Shown here piece after piece: positions 43,425 to 51,994 of a DNA stretch of 64,000 nt (position 1 is the first letter of the stretch; the number at the start of each line of letters is the position of its first letter). A program made the position numbers and the translations under genes. Below the pieces are notes generated by a model. That model saw nothing but the letters and a program-made list of their open reading frames with translations, did no database searches and was not told the DNA's origin. The stretch comes from Actinomycetota bacterium (GTDB lineage: Bacteria > Actinomycetota > CADDZG01 > JAHWKV01): assembly GCA_019347715.1 (NCBI GenBank), contig JAHWKU010000002.1, positions 182,349 through 246,348 of the forward strand. Direction: 5' to 3'.

Positions 43425-44383
43425 TCGAAGAATCCGAGTGGAAAGAGGCTGCCAAGGCCCTGAGTGCAGCGGACGAGGTGGTAGTTGCCTGTCACGTAGC
43501 CCCCGACGGGGACGCGCTCGGATCCATGCTCGGTCTCACGAGCTTTCTAGAAAGGCAGGGCAAGAAGGTCTGGCGGACCTGGGGATCGGGCAAGATTCAA
43601 ATCCCGCCCCAGTATTTGAGCCTGCCCGGCATCGATTCGATCGTTAATTTCGCAGAAACCCCAGAGACGCCGGAGGTCTTCGTTGCTATCGACTGCGGGG
43701 ACCTTCGACGGCTGGAGCTGGTGACCGAACGATTTCTTGGCGCCGGCCTCAAGATCAACATAGACCATCACATCTCCAACGATCGCTTCGGGGACATCAA
43801 CTTGGTCGATCCGAATGCGGCATCGTCATCGGAGGTCGCATACGAACTCATCACGAGGATGGGTGGAATTCCCGATCGCAATGAGGCTACGTGCTTCTAC
43901 ACGGGCATCGTTACCGACACCGGTCGCTTCCAGTACTCCAACGCTTCGGTCGGGACCCTTCGGACCGCTGCGGCACTGCGAGAGCTTGGCGTAGATCACG
44001 AGCGCGTTGCGATCGATATATTCGAATCCTCATCGTTCGACTATCTGCACGTTCTCGGCATTGTCCTCTCGCGCGCCCGCTTGGAAGATGGGATGGTATG
44101 GAGCTACCTGGATCAGCAGGACCTGGGGGGAGTTACCCTCGATGAGACCGAGGACTTCATCGACGTGCTGCGCTCGGTGAGAGAGAGCAAGCTCGCCGTC
44201 CTGTTGAAGCAGCTGCCAGACCGAAGCTACAAGGTCTCTCTGCGCTCCCGAGGCGATGTGGATGTCTCCGAAATCGCTGCAGCGTTTGGCGGCGGCGGAC
44301 ACAAGAGAGCTGCAGGTTTGAAACTGAGGGGAAAGCCCGAAGAGGTGGTTGCGGCGATCAAGCAGCATCTGACGTCCGATTGA
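43421..44383 (+). CDS. nrnA: DHH/DHHA1 phosphoesterase (NrnA-like oligoribonuclease/pAp phosphatase)
   Basis: A 320-residue enzyme that degrades nano-RNA and pAp and, in some Actinobacteria, linear dinucleotides. DHH motifs: HVAPDGDALGSMLGL, VAIDCGD, INIDHHISNDRFGDINLVDPNAASSSEVAYEL and TGIVTDTGRF. The DHHA1 substrate-binding motif AAFGGGGHKRAAG is near the end. The ATG overlaps the rbfA stop. The rbfA-nrnA-truB order is standard in Gram-positives. Confidence 0.94.
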   Translation: MIEESEWKEAAKALSAADEVVVACHVAPDGDALGSMLGLTSFLERQGKKVWRTWGSGKIQIPPQYLSLPGIDSIVNFAETPETPEVFVAIDCGDLRRLELVTERFLGAGLKINIDHHISNDRFGDINLVDPNAASSSEVAYELITRMGGIPDRNEATCFYTGIVTDTGRFQYSNASVGTLRTAAALRELGVDHERVAIDIFESSSFDYLHVLGIVLSRARLEDGMVWSYLDQQDLGGVTLDETEDFIDVLRSVRESKLAVLLKQLPDRSYKVSLRSRGDVDVSEIAAAFGGGGHKRAAGLKLRGKPEEVVAAIKQHLTSD

Positions 44384-44386
44384 TGA

Positions 44387-45343
44387 ATGGATGAACCGTT
44401 AGGGGTACTCGTTGTTGACAAGCCCGAGGGCCCAACTTCCCACGATGTAGTCGACCACATAAGGCACCTGTACGGCATCAAGCGTGTTGGTCATGCCGGA
44501 ACATTGGATCCGCCCGCGAGCGGTGTTCTAGTCATGGGATTGGGGAAAGCCACGAGGCTGTTGAACTTCCTGCAGGGCCTCCCGAAACGCTACCTGGGAA
44601 GAGTACGTTTGGGAGTTTCCACGACAACGCAGGACGCGACGGGGCAAACCGTCAGCGAAGAGAGATGTTCGTTCACTGCCGAGGATCTTCTCCGGGTTGC
44701 GGAAGGTTTCGTTGGTGAGATTGCACAGACCCCTCCGATGGTCTCGGCGGTGCGAGTCGAAGGTAAGAAGCTCTACGAGTCTGCGAGGCGCGGCGAGGAA
44801 GTGGACCGACAGCCCCGAAAGGTGAGGATCTATGCCCTCGAGGTGACAGACATCGACCTCGATAAATGGGAAGCGTCGATCGAGGTCCTCTGCTCCAGTG
44901 GAACTTACGTAAGAACCATTGCGGCCGATATCGGCGAGAAGCTCAATTGCGGGGCTCATCTCTCATCGCTAAGGCGAACCGCGGTCGGGTCCTTCATTGA
45001 GGCTGAGGCGGTCACTCTGGAGTCACTTTCAGCAATGGACGAAGGGGAACGAATGGCTCAGATCATCGACCCCGCGATGGCCATGCGCGATTTTCCGGTC
45101 GTGGAGGTTTCCGACGAGCTGGAGACCGCCGTGCGACACGGCAGGGCTCTCGATACAGATGTCTTGCCGGCCAGGGGCGGTGAGCTCCCAATGGTCCTGG
45201 AGAGCCGCGGGGGTGATATCGCGCCCCACCAGGCCGGGATGACTGCCGGAATCCCGGTGGCGGTCGTCGATCGGAGCGGCAACCTGCTCGCCGTATATCG
45301 AAGAAGCCGTCAAGGACTGAAACCTGCAACGGTGCTCGTGTGA
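44387..45343 (+). CDS. truB: tRNA pseudouridine(55) synthase TruB
   Basis: A 318-residue enzyme that makes pseudouridine 55 in the tRNA T-loop. GVLVVDKPEGPTSHDVV, the catalytic region VGHAGTLDPPASGVLVM (Asp in GTLDP), YLGRVRLGVSTTTQDATG, MVSAVRVEGKKLYESARRG and SSGTYVRTIAADIG are present. A C-terminal PUA-like part follows. The ATG at 44387 is 3 nt after nrnA, and the stop overlaps the ribF GTG. Confidence 0.96.
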   Translation: MDEPLGVLVVDKPEGPTSHDVVDHIRHLYGIKRVGHAGTLDPPASGVLVMGLGKATRLLNFLQGLPKRYLGRVRLGVSTTTQDATGQTVSEERCSFTAEDLLRVAEGFVGEIAQTPPMVSAVRVEGKKLYESARRGEEVDRQPRKVRIYALEVTDIDLDKWEASIEVLCSSGTYVRTIAADIGEKLNCGAHLSSLRRTAVGSFIEAEAVTLESLSAMDEGERMAQIIDPAMAMRDFPVVEVSDELETAVRHGRALDTDVLPARGGELPMVLESRGGDIAPHQAGMTAGIPVAVVDRSGNLLAVYRRSRQGLKPATVLV

Positions 45344-46263
45344 AGGTTTACCGCGGGTTGGATGAACTGCCTTCGCGCGGTGTCGAAACTGCAGTGACCA
45401 TCGGAAACTTCGACGGAGTTCACCGCGGTCATCTGAAAGTCATAGACAAGTTGAGGGATCAGGCGCTCAGGAAAGATGCCTTACCGGCCGCGATCACGTT
45501 CGACCCGCATCCACAGAAGCTGTTTAGAGGTGAAGCTCCGCCTGCTCTCGTCAGCCAAGAGCGGAAGCTCGAGCTCATGGATGAGGCCGGGATCGAGCGG
45601 GTTTTGATCCTGAAGTTCGATCGGAAGCTGTCTCTGGTCGAACCAGAGGACTTTATCGAGCAGGTGCTGGTGAAAGAGATGAAGGCTAAGGCGGTAGTGG
45701 TTGGGACTGCATTTCGGTTTGGCCATAAAGCCCGCGGCGACGTCACGATGCTGAGGACCTACGGCCGCAGGCTCGGGTTCTCATTCGAAGGGGTACGCCT
45801 CGCCAAGCTCGGCGGGAAGTCCGTCTCCAGTACCGAGGTTCGTCACGCCATCGCTCATGGGGATGTCGAGTGGGCGGCGCGAGCCCTCGGCCGGCCGCAT
45901 GCGATTGGGGGACGCATCGTCAAAGGAAAGAAGAGGGGCAAAGGGCTCGGTTTTCCTACGGCCAACCTCGCCCCCGAGCCGGGAATCTGTCTTCCCGGCA
46001 TCGGCATCTATGCGGGGCGGGTGATAGTCGAGGGCGAGAAAATGACCGCGGCGCTGAGCGTAGGGACCAGCCCAACTTTCGGCGAGGGGCACCCTCTTAG
46101 CATCGAAGCGCACATCCTCGACTTCGACGGCGACCTTTACGGCATTCAGGTGCAGTTCGAGTTTCTTCGCCACCTGAGAGGCGAGAAGACATTCGACTCG
46201 CCTGAGGCACTCTCCGCTCAGATCGAACGGGACGTGGCACTGACCCGAGAGTTGATCCGGTGA
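45340..46263 (+). CDS. ribF: Bifunctional riboflavin kinase/FAD synthetase
   Basis: A 307-residue two-domain enzyme. The N-terminal FMN adenylyltransferase (TIGNFDGVHRGHLKVI, TFDPHPQKLF, VVGTAFRFGHKARGD, VSSTEVRHAI) is followed by the riboflavin kinase domain (GRIVKGKKRGKGLGFPTANLA, IEAHILDFDGDLYG). It makes FMN and FAD from riboflavin. The GTG at 45340 overlaps the truB stop, and its own stop overlaps the next GTG. Confidence 0.96.
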   Translation: MKVYRGLDELPSRGVETAVTIGNFDGVHRGHLKVIDKLRDQALRKDALPAAITFDPHPQKLFRGEAPPALVSQERKLELMDEAGIERVLILKFDRKLSLVEPEDFIEQVLVKEMKAKAVVVGTAFRFGHKARGDVTMLRTYGRRLGFSFEGVRLAKLGGKSVSSTEVRHAIAHGDVEWAARALGRPHAIGGRIVKGKKRGKGLGFPTANLAPEPGICLPGIGIYAGRVIVEGEKMTAALSVGTSPTFGEGHPLSIEAHILDFDGDLYGIQVQFEFLRHLRGEKTFDSPEALSAQIERDVALTRELIR

Positions 46264-46535
46264 TTTCCGTTGAGATTCAAGGCAGTGAGGGCAAGGTGCC
46301 GATACAAAGGGGAGTCCAGGGAGGGAACTTGTACCGTAACTGTCCTAGTTGTGAATCGAAGAACGTGGTCATCTACGAGCGCGGGGAGGATGACTCCTAC
46401 TGCCTGGACTGCTCGTTTACCTGGCGGCAGTCTGAAAATTACATAACCGTCTCACGGCAGGTCCTCGAGGAGATCGTCGGCCTAAAGGATGAAAAAGAGC
46501 CCGAGCCTGAGACTGAGGCCACCGAGGCCAAATAG
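46260..46535 (+). CDS. Small zinc-ribbon protein of unknown function
   Basis: A 91-residue protein with a central treble-clef or ribbon-like pair of Cys motifs (CPSC at about 28-31 and CLDC at about 48-51) followed by a helix (VSRQVLEEIVGL) and an acidic Glu/Thr tail. It resembles small RNA- or polymerase-associated zinc ribbons, but I cannot name a family. The GTG overlaps the ribF stop (GTGA), so it is translationally coupled. It is the last gene of the operon. Confidence 0.6.
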   Translation: MISVEIQGSEGKVPIQRGVQGGNLYRNCPSCESKNVVIYERGEDDSYCLDCSFTWRQSENYITVSRQVLEEIVGLKDEKEPEPETEATEAK

Positions 46536-46541
46536 GAGGGC

Positions 46542-46585
46542 CGACACCCAGCGAGGTCCCGATTTTGGGGAGTGAGTGGGTGTCG
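46542..46585 (+). repeat. Inverted repeat upstream of rpsO
   Basis: CGACACCCA (46542-46550) and TGGGTGTCG (46577-46585) form a perfect 9-bp inverted repeat around a 26-nt loop, right after the zinc-ribbon gene stop. No T tract follows. It could end the upstream operon or act as an operator; it lies upstream of the TAGCAT hexamer (46602-46607), so it would not be in the rpsO transcript from that promoter. Confidence 0.6.
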
Positions 46586-46601
46586 CGCCGAGCCCCCGTG
46601 G

Positions 46602-46607
46602 TAGCAT
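46602..46607 (+). promoter_or_regulatory. Putative -10 box of rpsO
   Basis: TAGCAT lies 24 nt before the rpsO ATG. The predicted leader is about 18 nt. Confidence 0.35.
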
Positions 46608-46631
46608 TTCTGAGATTAACTTCTCTTAACT

Positions 46632-46901
46632 ATGGCAGTCGAATCCGAACGCAAAGCTCAGATCATCGCGGATAACGCCAGAGGCGACCGCGATACCGGC
46701 TCTCCCGAAGTCCAGGTGGCCATCCTCAACGCGCGCATAAAGGAGATCAACGAGCATCTCAACATGCACAAGGCGGATCACGCCTCCAGGCGTGGCCTGC
46801 TGCAGTTGAGAGGCAAGCAGAGACGCCTGCTGGAGTATCTGCGCAAGGAAGACATAGAAAGATACCGGGCCCTCATCGAAAAGCTGGGGATCCGCCGCTA
46901 G
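46632..46901 (+). CDS. rpsO: 30S ribosomal protein S15
   Basis: An 89-residue protein that nucleates the 30S platform. [50 protein letters not shown] is the family core. The length is standard. It precedes pnp, the order seen in most bacteria. Confidence 0.97.
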   Translation: MAVESERKAQIIADNARGDRDTGSPEVQVAILNARIKEINEHLNMHKADHASRRGLLQLRGKQRRLLEYLRKEDIERYRALIEKLGIRR

Positions 46902-46943
46902 AGAAGATCGAAAGGAGAAAACTAGAGTTCAAGAGGAGGTCCT

Positions 46944-47033
46944 GTCAGTTATCAGTTGCGAGTGCTTTTGGCAACGTGAGCCCTCACCACTGAGAACTGA
47001 CGCCAATCGGCGGCCTCCGAAATTACTAGGAGG
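46944..47033 (+). ncRNA. Structured 5' leader of pnp, possibly Actino-pnp-like
   Basis: Read directly: GTCAGTT (46944-46950) pairs with AACTGAC (46995-47001), and TCAGT (46952-46956) pairs with ACTGA (46989-46993). The enclosed part can form a TGC/GCA-based hairpin and a GTGA-GCCC-TCAC hairpin. Downstream, CCTCC (47014-47018) can pair with the GGAGG ribosome binding site (47029-47033). An Actino-pnp RNA motif is known upstream of actinobacterial PNPase genes; identity with it needs a covariance-model search. Confidence 0.55.
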
Positions 47034-47038
47034 TTGAA

Positions 47039-49363
47039 ATGGAATACACGTCTCATTCTGTCGAGCGCAAGATTGGAGAAGCGCTCTTCCGGTACGAAAC
47101 TGGCAAATATGCCAGCCAGGCCGACGGAGCCGTCATGGCGCAAGTCGGCGAAAGCGCGGTGTTGGTAACCGCTACTGCGTCGAAGAAGCCAAGGGAAGGC
47201 ACAGACTTTCTTCCGCTTACCATCGACGTCGAAGAGCGGATGTATGCCGCAGGCAAGATCCCAGGCGGATGGTTCCGCCGGGAGGGGAGAGCCGGAGAGA
47301 AGGCCACCCTCACCGCTCGGTTGATCGATCGTCCTCTTCGTCCGTGCTTTCCCGATGGATTTCGAAACGACGTTCACGTCGTGGCCATCATCAAGTCAGC
47401 GGATCTGATCAATCAGACCGACATAGCCGCGATCAACGGAGCATCGACGGCGCTGATGCTTTCCGGCATCCCGTTTGAAGGGCCCGTCGGTGCGGTTCGC
47501 CTTGCCCACATCAACGGTTCATGGGTCGCCAACCCCACTTTCCAGCAGGTCGAAGAAGCAACCTTCGAGATGATTGTCGTCGGCCGAAGCGATGGAAAGG
47601 GCGGAGCAGACGTCCTCATGGTAGAGGCAGGCGCGACTGAGAAGGCATTCGAGATGATCGATCGCGGTGCCCCCGAGGTAACCGAGGCGGTAGCCGGGCA
47701 AGGTCTGGAGGAATCGAAGCAGTGGATCCTCGAAGCCATCTCGGTACAGGAGGAACTAGTTCGCGAAGCGGGGGTCAAGGAGAATCGAAAGACATTCCCT
47801 CTTCAAAAGGACTACGGCGACGACGTCTTCGCCAGAGTATCTGAACTTGCAAAGGACCGGCTTCCCCAAGCGATCGCCGTGCAGGACAAGCAGGAGCGCG
47901 AGTTCGCTCTCGACGAGATCTCGGACTGGCTGGATGAAAAGCTGGGTGAAGAGTTTCCCGATCGCGAGGTCGAAGTTCACGCCGCCTTCGGCTCGTACAT
48001 CAAGAAGGTCATGCGGGCGAAAGTCATCGATGAGGGCATACGGCTTGACGGCCGTGGACCCAAGGACATCCGTCCGATCTCGGCCGAGGTCTCGCTGCTA
48101 CCGAGGGTGCACGGAAGCGGACTTTTCAACCGTGGCCAGACCCAGGTCTTATCCGCGTGCACGCTGGGGATGCTCAAGATGGAGCAGATCCTCGACGACA
48201 TCGGAATAGCCGAGTCAAAACGGTACATGCATCATTACAACGACCCGCCGTTCTCCTATGGAGAGGCGCGTTTCATGAGGGGGCCGGGACGCAGAGCGAT
48301 CGGCCATGGAGCTTTGGCCGAAAAAGCGCTTTTGCCGGTCATCCCTTCTGAAGACGACTTCCCATACGCGATCCGGATTGTCAGCGAGGTTCTTTCTTCC
48401 AACGGATCCACTTCGATGGCGAGTGTGTGCGGTTCGACACTGTGTCTTATGGATGCGGGCGTGCCCGTCCGGGCCCCGGTTGGGGGCATCGCGATGGGGC
48501 TCATCAACGAGGGTGACAAGTTCATCACGCTCACCGACATCATCGGCGCAGAGGATGCTCTCGGCGACATGGACTTCAAGGTGGCGGGAACCGAAACGAT
48601 GATCACCGCTCTGCAGCTCGACACCAAGATCTCGGGCGTCCCATCGGAGGTCCTATCCGCCGCTTTGGAACAGGCTAAGGAAGCCAGGCTATTCATCCTT
48701 CAGAGGATGGCCGAGAGCCTGCCGGGTCCACGTCCCGAGCTGAATGCGAACGCACCAAGGATCATCGCTTTCAAGATCCCGATCGACAAGATCGGTGAGG
48801 TGATAGGTCCCAAGGGCAAGAGGATCAACGAAATCATCGCCGAAACCGGAGTTGAGATCGACATCGAGGACGATGGAACGGTACGCATCGGAGCAAGAGA
48901 GGGTGGCCCGGCCGACGACGCGAAGCGCAGGATCGAGGAGATCGCCAATCCCAAGATGCCCGAGATCGGGGAGCGCTTCAACGGCAAGGTCGTGAAGATC
49001 GCTGCGTTTGGAGCTTTCGTCAACATCACCCCTGCGAAGGATGGCCTGGTTCATATCTCCAAGCTCGGTGGCGACATCCGTATCGCTCGAGTCGAAGACG
49101 TTCTTGCCGAAGGCGATGAGCTGGAGGTTGAGGTCGTCGATATCGACCCGATGGGCAAGATCTCGCTGGTGCCGGTAAATCCGCCACCGCGAGTCGCCGA
49201 ACTTCCGCCGGACTATGAGGCCAAAAACCGAGATCGAGGCGATAGAGGCCGTGACGGAAGAGATCGCGGCCGGGGTGAGCGTGGAGACAGAGATCGGGGA
49301 GACAGAGGTCGTCGCGACGGCAGACCGGGCAGGCCGCGTCATCGCGATCAGCCCGAGGGCTGA
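47039..49363 (+). CDS. pnp: Polyribonucleotide nucleotidyltransferase (PNPase)
   Basis: A 774-residue phosphorolytic 3'-5' exoribonuclease. Two RNase PH domains (AVMAQVGESAVLVTATASKKPREGTDFLPLTIDVEERMYAAGKIPGGWFRREGR; then RTDG-like RLDGRGPKDIRPISAEV, FNRGQTQVLSACTLG) flank a helical domain. KH (IDKIGEVIGPKGKRINEI) and S1 (GERFNGKVVKIAAFGAFVNITPAKDGLVHISKL) follow. The tail after residue about 725 is an Arg/Gly/Asp-rich low-complexity segment (repeated RDRG/RGDRG), probably RNA-binding. The ATG has AGGAGG 6 nt upstream, within a hairpin. Confidence 0.97.
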   Translation: MEYTSHSVERKIGEALFRYETGKYASQADGAVMAQVGESAVLVTATASKKPREGTDFLPLTIDVEERMYAAGKIPGGWFRREGRAGEKATLTARLIDRPLRPCFPDGFRNDVHVVAIIKSADLINQTDIAAINGASTALMLSGIPFEGPVGAVRLAHINGSWVANPTFQQVEEATFEMIVVGRSDGKGGADVLMVEAGATEKAFEMIDRGAPEVTEAVAGQGLEESKQWILEAISVQEELVREAGVKENRKTFPLQKDYGDDVFARVSELAKDRLPQAIAVQDKQEREFALDEISDWLDEKLGEEFPDREVEVHAAFGSYIKKVMRAKVIDEGIRLDGRGPKDIRPISAEVSLLPRVHGSGLFNRGQTQVLSACTLGMLKMEQILDDIGIAESKRYMHHYNDPPFSYGEARFMRGPGRRAIGHGALAEKALLPVIPSEDDFPYAIRIVSEVLSSNGSTSMASVCGSTLCLMDAGVPVRAPVGGIAMGLINEGDKFITLTDIIGAEDALGDMDFKVAGTETMITALQLDTKISGVPSEVLSAALEQAKEARLFILQRMAESLPGPRPELNANAPRIIAFKIPIDKIGEVIGPKGKRINEIIAETGVEIDIEDDGTVRIGAREGGPADDAKRRIEEIANPKMPEIGERFNGKVVKIAAFGAFVNITPAKDGLVHISKLGGDIRIARVEDVLAEGDELEVEVVDIDPMGKISLVPVNPPPRVAELPPDYEAKNRDRGDRGRDGRDRGRGERGDRDRGDRGRRDGRPGRPRHRDQPEG

Positions 49364-49368
49364 GCTCT

Positions 49369-50619
49369 TTGCTGTACTCGACCACTCAGCTTCAAAACGG
49401 CGTCCGCGTCCTTTCCGAAAAGATGCCCTCTATCCGCTCGGTCACTGTCGGGCTTTGGATCGCGGTCGGCTCGCGCGACGAAGAAGACTCGATGCAGGGA
49501 TCGAGTCACTTCCTCGAGCACCTTCTCTTCAAGGGAACCGCAACTAGAAACGCCCGGGACATCGCTGAGACCTTTGATGCGATGGGTGGCGATGCCAACG
49601 CTTTCTCGGCCAAGGAATACACCTGCCTTTATTGCAAAGTCATCGACGAAGACCTGCCGGCGGCTATGGAGTGCTTAGCCGACATGTTGAGCCGGCCACA
49701 AATGAGGCCAGATGATGTCGAGAGCGAACGCAGGGTGATCCTCGAGGAGATCGCCATGCACGAGGATTCCCCAGACGATCTCGTGCACGATCTCTTTACA
49801 GCCAATTTGCTCGGATCCCATCCGCTCGGCCGCGAGGTGATGGGAACCACCGAGACCATCTGGGCCGTTACTCGGGATCAGCTGGCCAGCTTCCATGACA
49901 CTCATTACCTCCCGCGAAACCTGGTGGTCGCGGCCGCCGGAAACGTGGATCACGAGGCACTGGTGGAGCTGGTTCAATCCGCTTTCAGCGAAGACGATCG
50001 ATCTTCGCCGGCCCGCGTGCTCTCAGCACCGGTGCCGGCGCAAAGGCTTGTGGTCGCCGATCGCAAGACAGAGCAGACGCACATCGTCCTTGGGGGCCCG
50101 GGGCTTCCACGGGATCACCCAGACCGCTTCTCCTGGGGTGTCCTCGACACTCTTCTTGGAGGCGGCATGAGCTCGCGCCTGTTCCAGGAGATCAGGGAGA
50201 CCAGAGGGCTGGCGTACGCGGTTTATTCGTATCGCAATCTGTTTTCCGAGACCGGCCTGTGGGGGGTGTACGCCGGGGTCACTCCTCCGAATGCCGTCGA
50301 GGTCGTAAAGATCATTCAGAACGAGCTCGACCGCGTCGTGGAGGAAGGCATATCCGAAGCTGAGGTCGACAGGGCCAAGGGGCACCTGAAGGGGGCCATG
50401 GTCATCGGCCTGGAAGATCCCTCATCGCGCATGACGCGCCTGGGCAAAAGTGAACTTCTTCATACCGAGATCCTCTCCATCGAGCAGATCATGGATCGAA
50501 TCGATGGAGTTACGCTCGAAGACCTGAACCGAGTGGCCCGCGATCTTCTGAGTCGCGAAACGCGCACGCTCGCAGTGATCGGCCCGTTCACGGAAGACCC
50601 CTTCTCCGACCTCCTGTAG
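49369..50619 (+). CDS. M16 family zinc metallopeptidase (processing-peptidase-like)
   Basis: A 416-residue inverzincin. The active site is HFLEH (about residues 45-49, in GSSHFLEHLLFKGT) with the distal Glu in ESERRVILEEIAMHEDSP. The C-terminal half holds GMSSRLFQEIRETRGLAYAVYSY. The position directly after pnp matches the PepR/YmxG-type peptidases of Gram-positives. The natural substrate is unknown. The TTG start at 49369 lies 5 nt after the pnp stop; no better start precedes TTQLQNGVRVL. Confidence 0.92.
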   Translation: MLYSTTQLQNGVRVLSEKMPSIRSVTVGLWIAVGSRDEEDSMQGSSHFLEHLLFKGTATRNARDIAETFDAMGGDANAFSAKEYTCLYCKVIDEDLPAAMECLADMLSRPQMRPDDVESERRVILEEIAMHEDSPDDLVHDLFTANLLGSHPLGREVMGTTETIWAVTRDQLASFHDTHYLPRNLVVAAAGNVDHEALVELVQSAFSEDDRSSPARVLSAPVPAQRLVVADRKTEQTHIVLGGPGLPRDHPDRFSWGVLDTLLGGGMSSRLFQEIRETRGLAYAVYSYRNLFSETGLWGVYAGVTPPNAVEVVKIIQNELDRVVEEGISEAEVDRAKGHLKGAMVIGLEDPSSRMTRLGKSELLHTEILSIEQIMDRIDGVTLEDLNRVARDLLSRETRTLAVIGPFTEDPFSDLL

Positions 50620-50641
50620 GGGATATGGGACAAGGTCTCCC

Positions 50642-51127
50642 ATGAATTCTCGCATTGCCCTAGCCGCCGGAATCTTTGCTGGAATTCTGTCCGGGCTCAT
50701 CTTCCATTTCGCGTTTCAGTTCGATCGCTTGCCTTCTGTTGTCATTGCTTTGGCCATTGCGCTAGCTAGTACCGCGCTAACTCTTCTGAACTCGAGGAGG
50801 CAGGCCGATGGAGGATCGAGGAAATTGGATTGGAAGCTACTGGTTGTCCTCGCTCCGCTTGCCTTCTTGGTCTTCACCGAATGGGTTGAAGAGAAGAATG
50901 AAAACAGACGGGCCGGATTTAGCGAGGCCCACAAGCTATGTACCGAGGCCTCTGCTCGCATCGAGAGCGATGAAGAGTTCCAGGATTTCCTCTCGCGTAA
51001 CAACCTCAGGGCCGACCCTCCTCCCAGATCCGCCACAGAAGAGGGCTGCCAGGCCGCCATCCGCTGGAGAAACAAGCACGGTGATGTCACGCCGACTCCC
51101 GAAATTGTGAGTTCCCCAAATCCTTAG
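50642..51127 (+). CDS. Hypothetical membrane protein
   Basis: A 161-residue protein with no recognised family. Three hydrophobic segments (IALAAGIFAGILSGLIFHFAF, VVIALAIALASTALTLL, LLVVLAPLAFLVFTEWV) are followed by a hydrophilic C-terminal domain of about 75 residues with two Cys (HKLCTEAS, EEGCQAA) that might form a disulfide if the domain is extracellular. It lies between the M16 peptidase and dapB on the same strand. Confidence 0.6.
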   Translation: MNSRIALAAGIFAGILSGLIFHFAFQFDRLPSVVIALAIALASTALTLLNSRRQADGGSRKLDWKLLVVLAPLAFLVFTEWVEEKNENRRAGFSEAHKLCTEASARIESDEEFQDFLSRNNLRADPPPRSATEEGCQAAIRWRNKHGDVTPTPEIVSSPNP

Positions 51128-51145
51128 GGCATAGGCTTACTGGAG

Positions 51146-51946
51146 ATGATCAAAGTCGGTGTGTTTGGCGCGGGCGGCCGGATGGGGGCCGAGGTCTGCC
51201 GTGCGGTCATGGCGGACGAAGAGGTGGAACTGGTTGGCGCCGTCGATCCGACGTTCTCTGGACAGGATCTCGATTCCATCGCCGGGATTTCAGGCAGCGG
51301 CCTCGTGGTCGCGGGAGAGCCGGAAGCTCTCACCAAGTCGGGGGCGGAGGTGGCAGTCGATTTCACCGTAGCCGAGGCTGCATTGGCGAACATCGAATGG
51401 TGCCTGTCAAACGCAGTGCACGCCGTGGTCGGCACGACCGGCATCACCTCAGCACAGCTCGACGCGCTTCGGGCCAAGCAGTCAAAGGAATCGAAGAGCA
51501 ATCTCTTAATTGCGCCGAACTTTGCGATCGGTGCGGTATTGATGATGGAGTTTGCTCGCCAGGCCGCTCGTTTTCTGCCGGATGCCGAGATCATCGAGCT
51601 TCACCACCCCGGCAAGAAAGACGCGCCTTCCGGGACTGCGATCAAGACTGTCGAAGGCATCTCAGAGGTCAGGAAGTCGAAAGGTATTTCCGACGAGTCT
51701 TCAGAAGTTCTGCCCGGCGCGAGGGGGGCGGAGAAGGACGGAGTTCACATTCACAGCGTCAGATTGCCTGGATTGGTTGCGCATCAGGAGGTCATCTTTG
51801 GTGGAACCGGCCAGACGCTTTCGATCCGTCATGATTCGACCGACCGAACTTCTTTTATGCCGGGTGTCTTGCTCGCGATCAAGAAGATCGGTTCGCTGGA
51901 TGGAGTGACGATCGGTCTCGAGCACGTGCTCGATCTCGGCCTGTGA
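51146..51946 (+). CDS. dapB: 4-hydroxy-tetrahydrodipicolinate reductase
   Basis: A 266-residue NAD(P)H-dependent enzyme of the lysine/diaminopimelate pathway. The nucleotide motif VGVFGAGGRMGAEVC, VDFTVAEA, VVGTTGI, the catalytic IELHHPGKKDAPSGTA and VHIHSVRLPGLVAHQEVIFG are intact. A TAGGCT hexamer ends 8 nt before the ATG at 51146. dapA follows 48 nt downstream with its own -10-like box; thyX, often found between them in Actinobacteria, is absent. Confidence 0.96.
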   Translation: MIKVGVFGAGGRMGAEVCRAVMADEEVELVGAVDPTFSGQDLDSIAGISGSGLVVAGEPEALTKSGAEVAVDFTVAEAALANIEWCLSNAVHAVVGTTGITSAQLDALRAKQSKESKSNLLIAPNFAIGAVLMMEFARQAARFLPDAEIIELHHPGKKDAPSGTAIKTVEGISEVRKSKGISDESSEVLPGARGAEKDGVHIHSVRLPGLVAHQEVIFGGTGQTLSIRHDSTDRTSFMPGVLLAIKKIGSLDGVTIGLEHVLDLGL

Positions 51947-51953
51947 CGGATGT

Positions 51954-51969
51954 TAACCAATGTTAAGAT
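51954..51969 (+). promoter_or_regulatory. Putative dapA promoter with ATGTTAA direct repeat
   Basis: Two copies of ATGTTAA lie 10 nt apart (one helical turn). The second overlaps TAAGAT (51964-51969), a plausible -10 box 25 nt before the dapA ATG. The repeat may be an operator or chance. Confidence 0.35.
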
Positions 51970-51994
51970 CGCCTCCCTGGGAAAGGAGCTCTAG

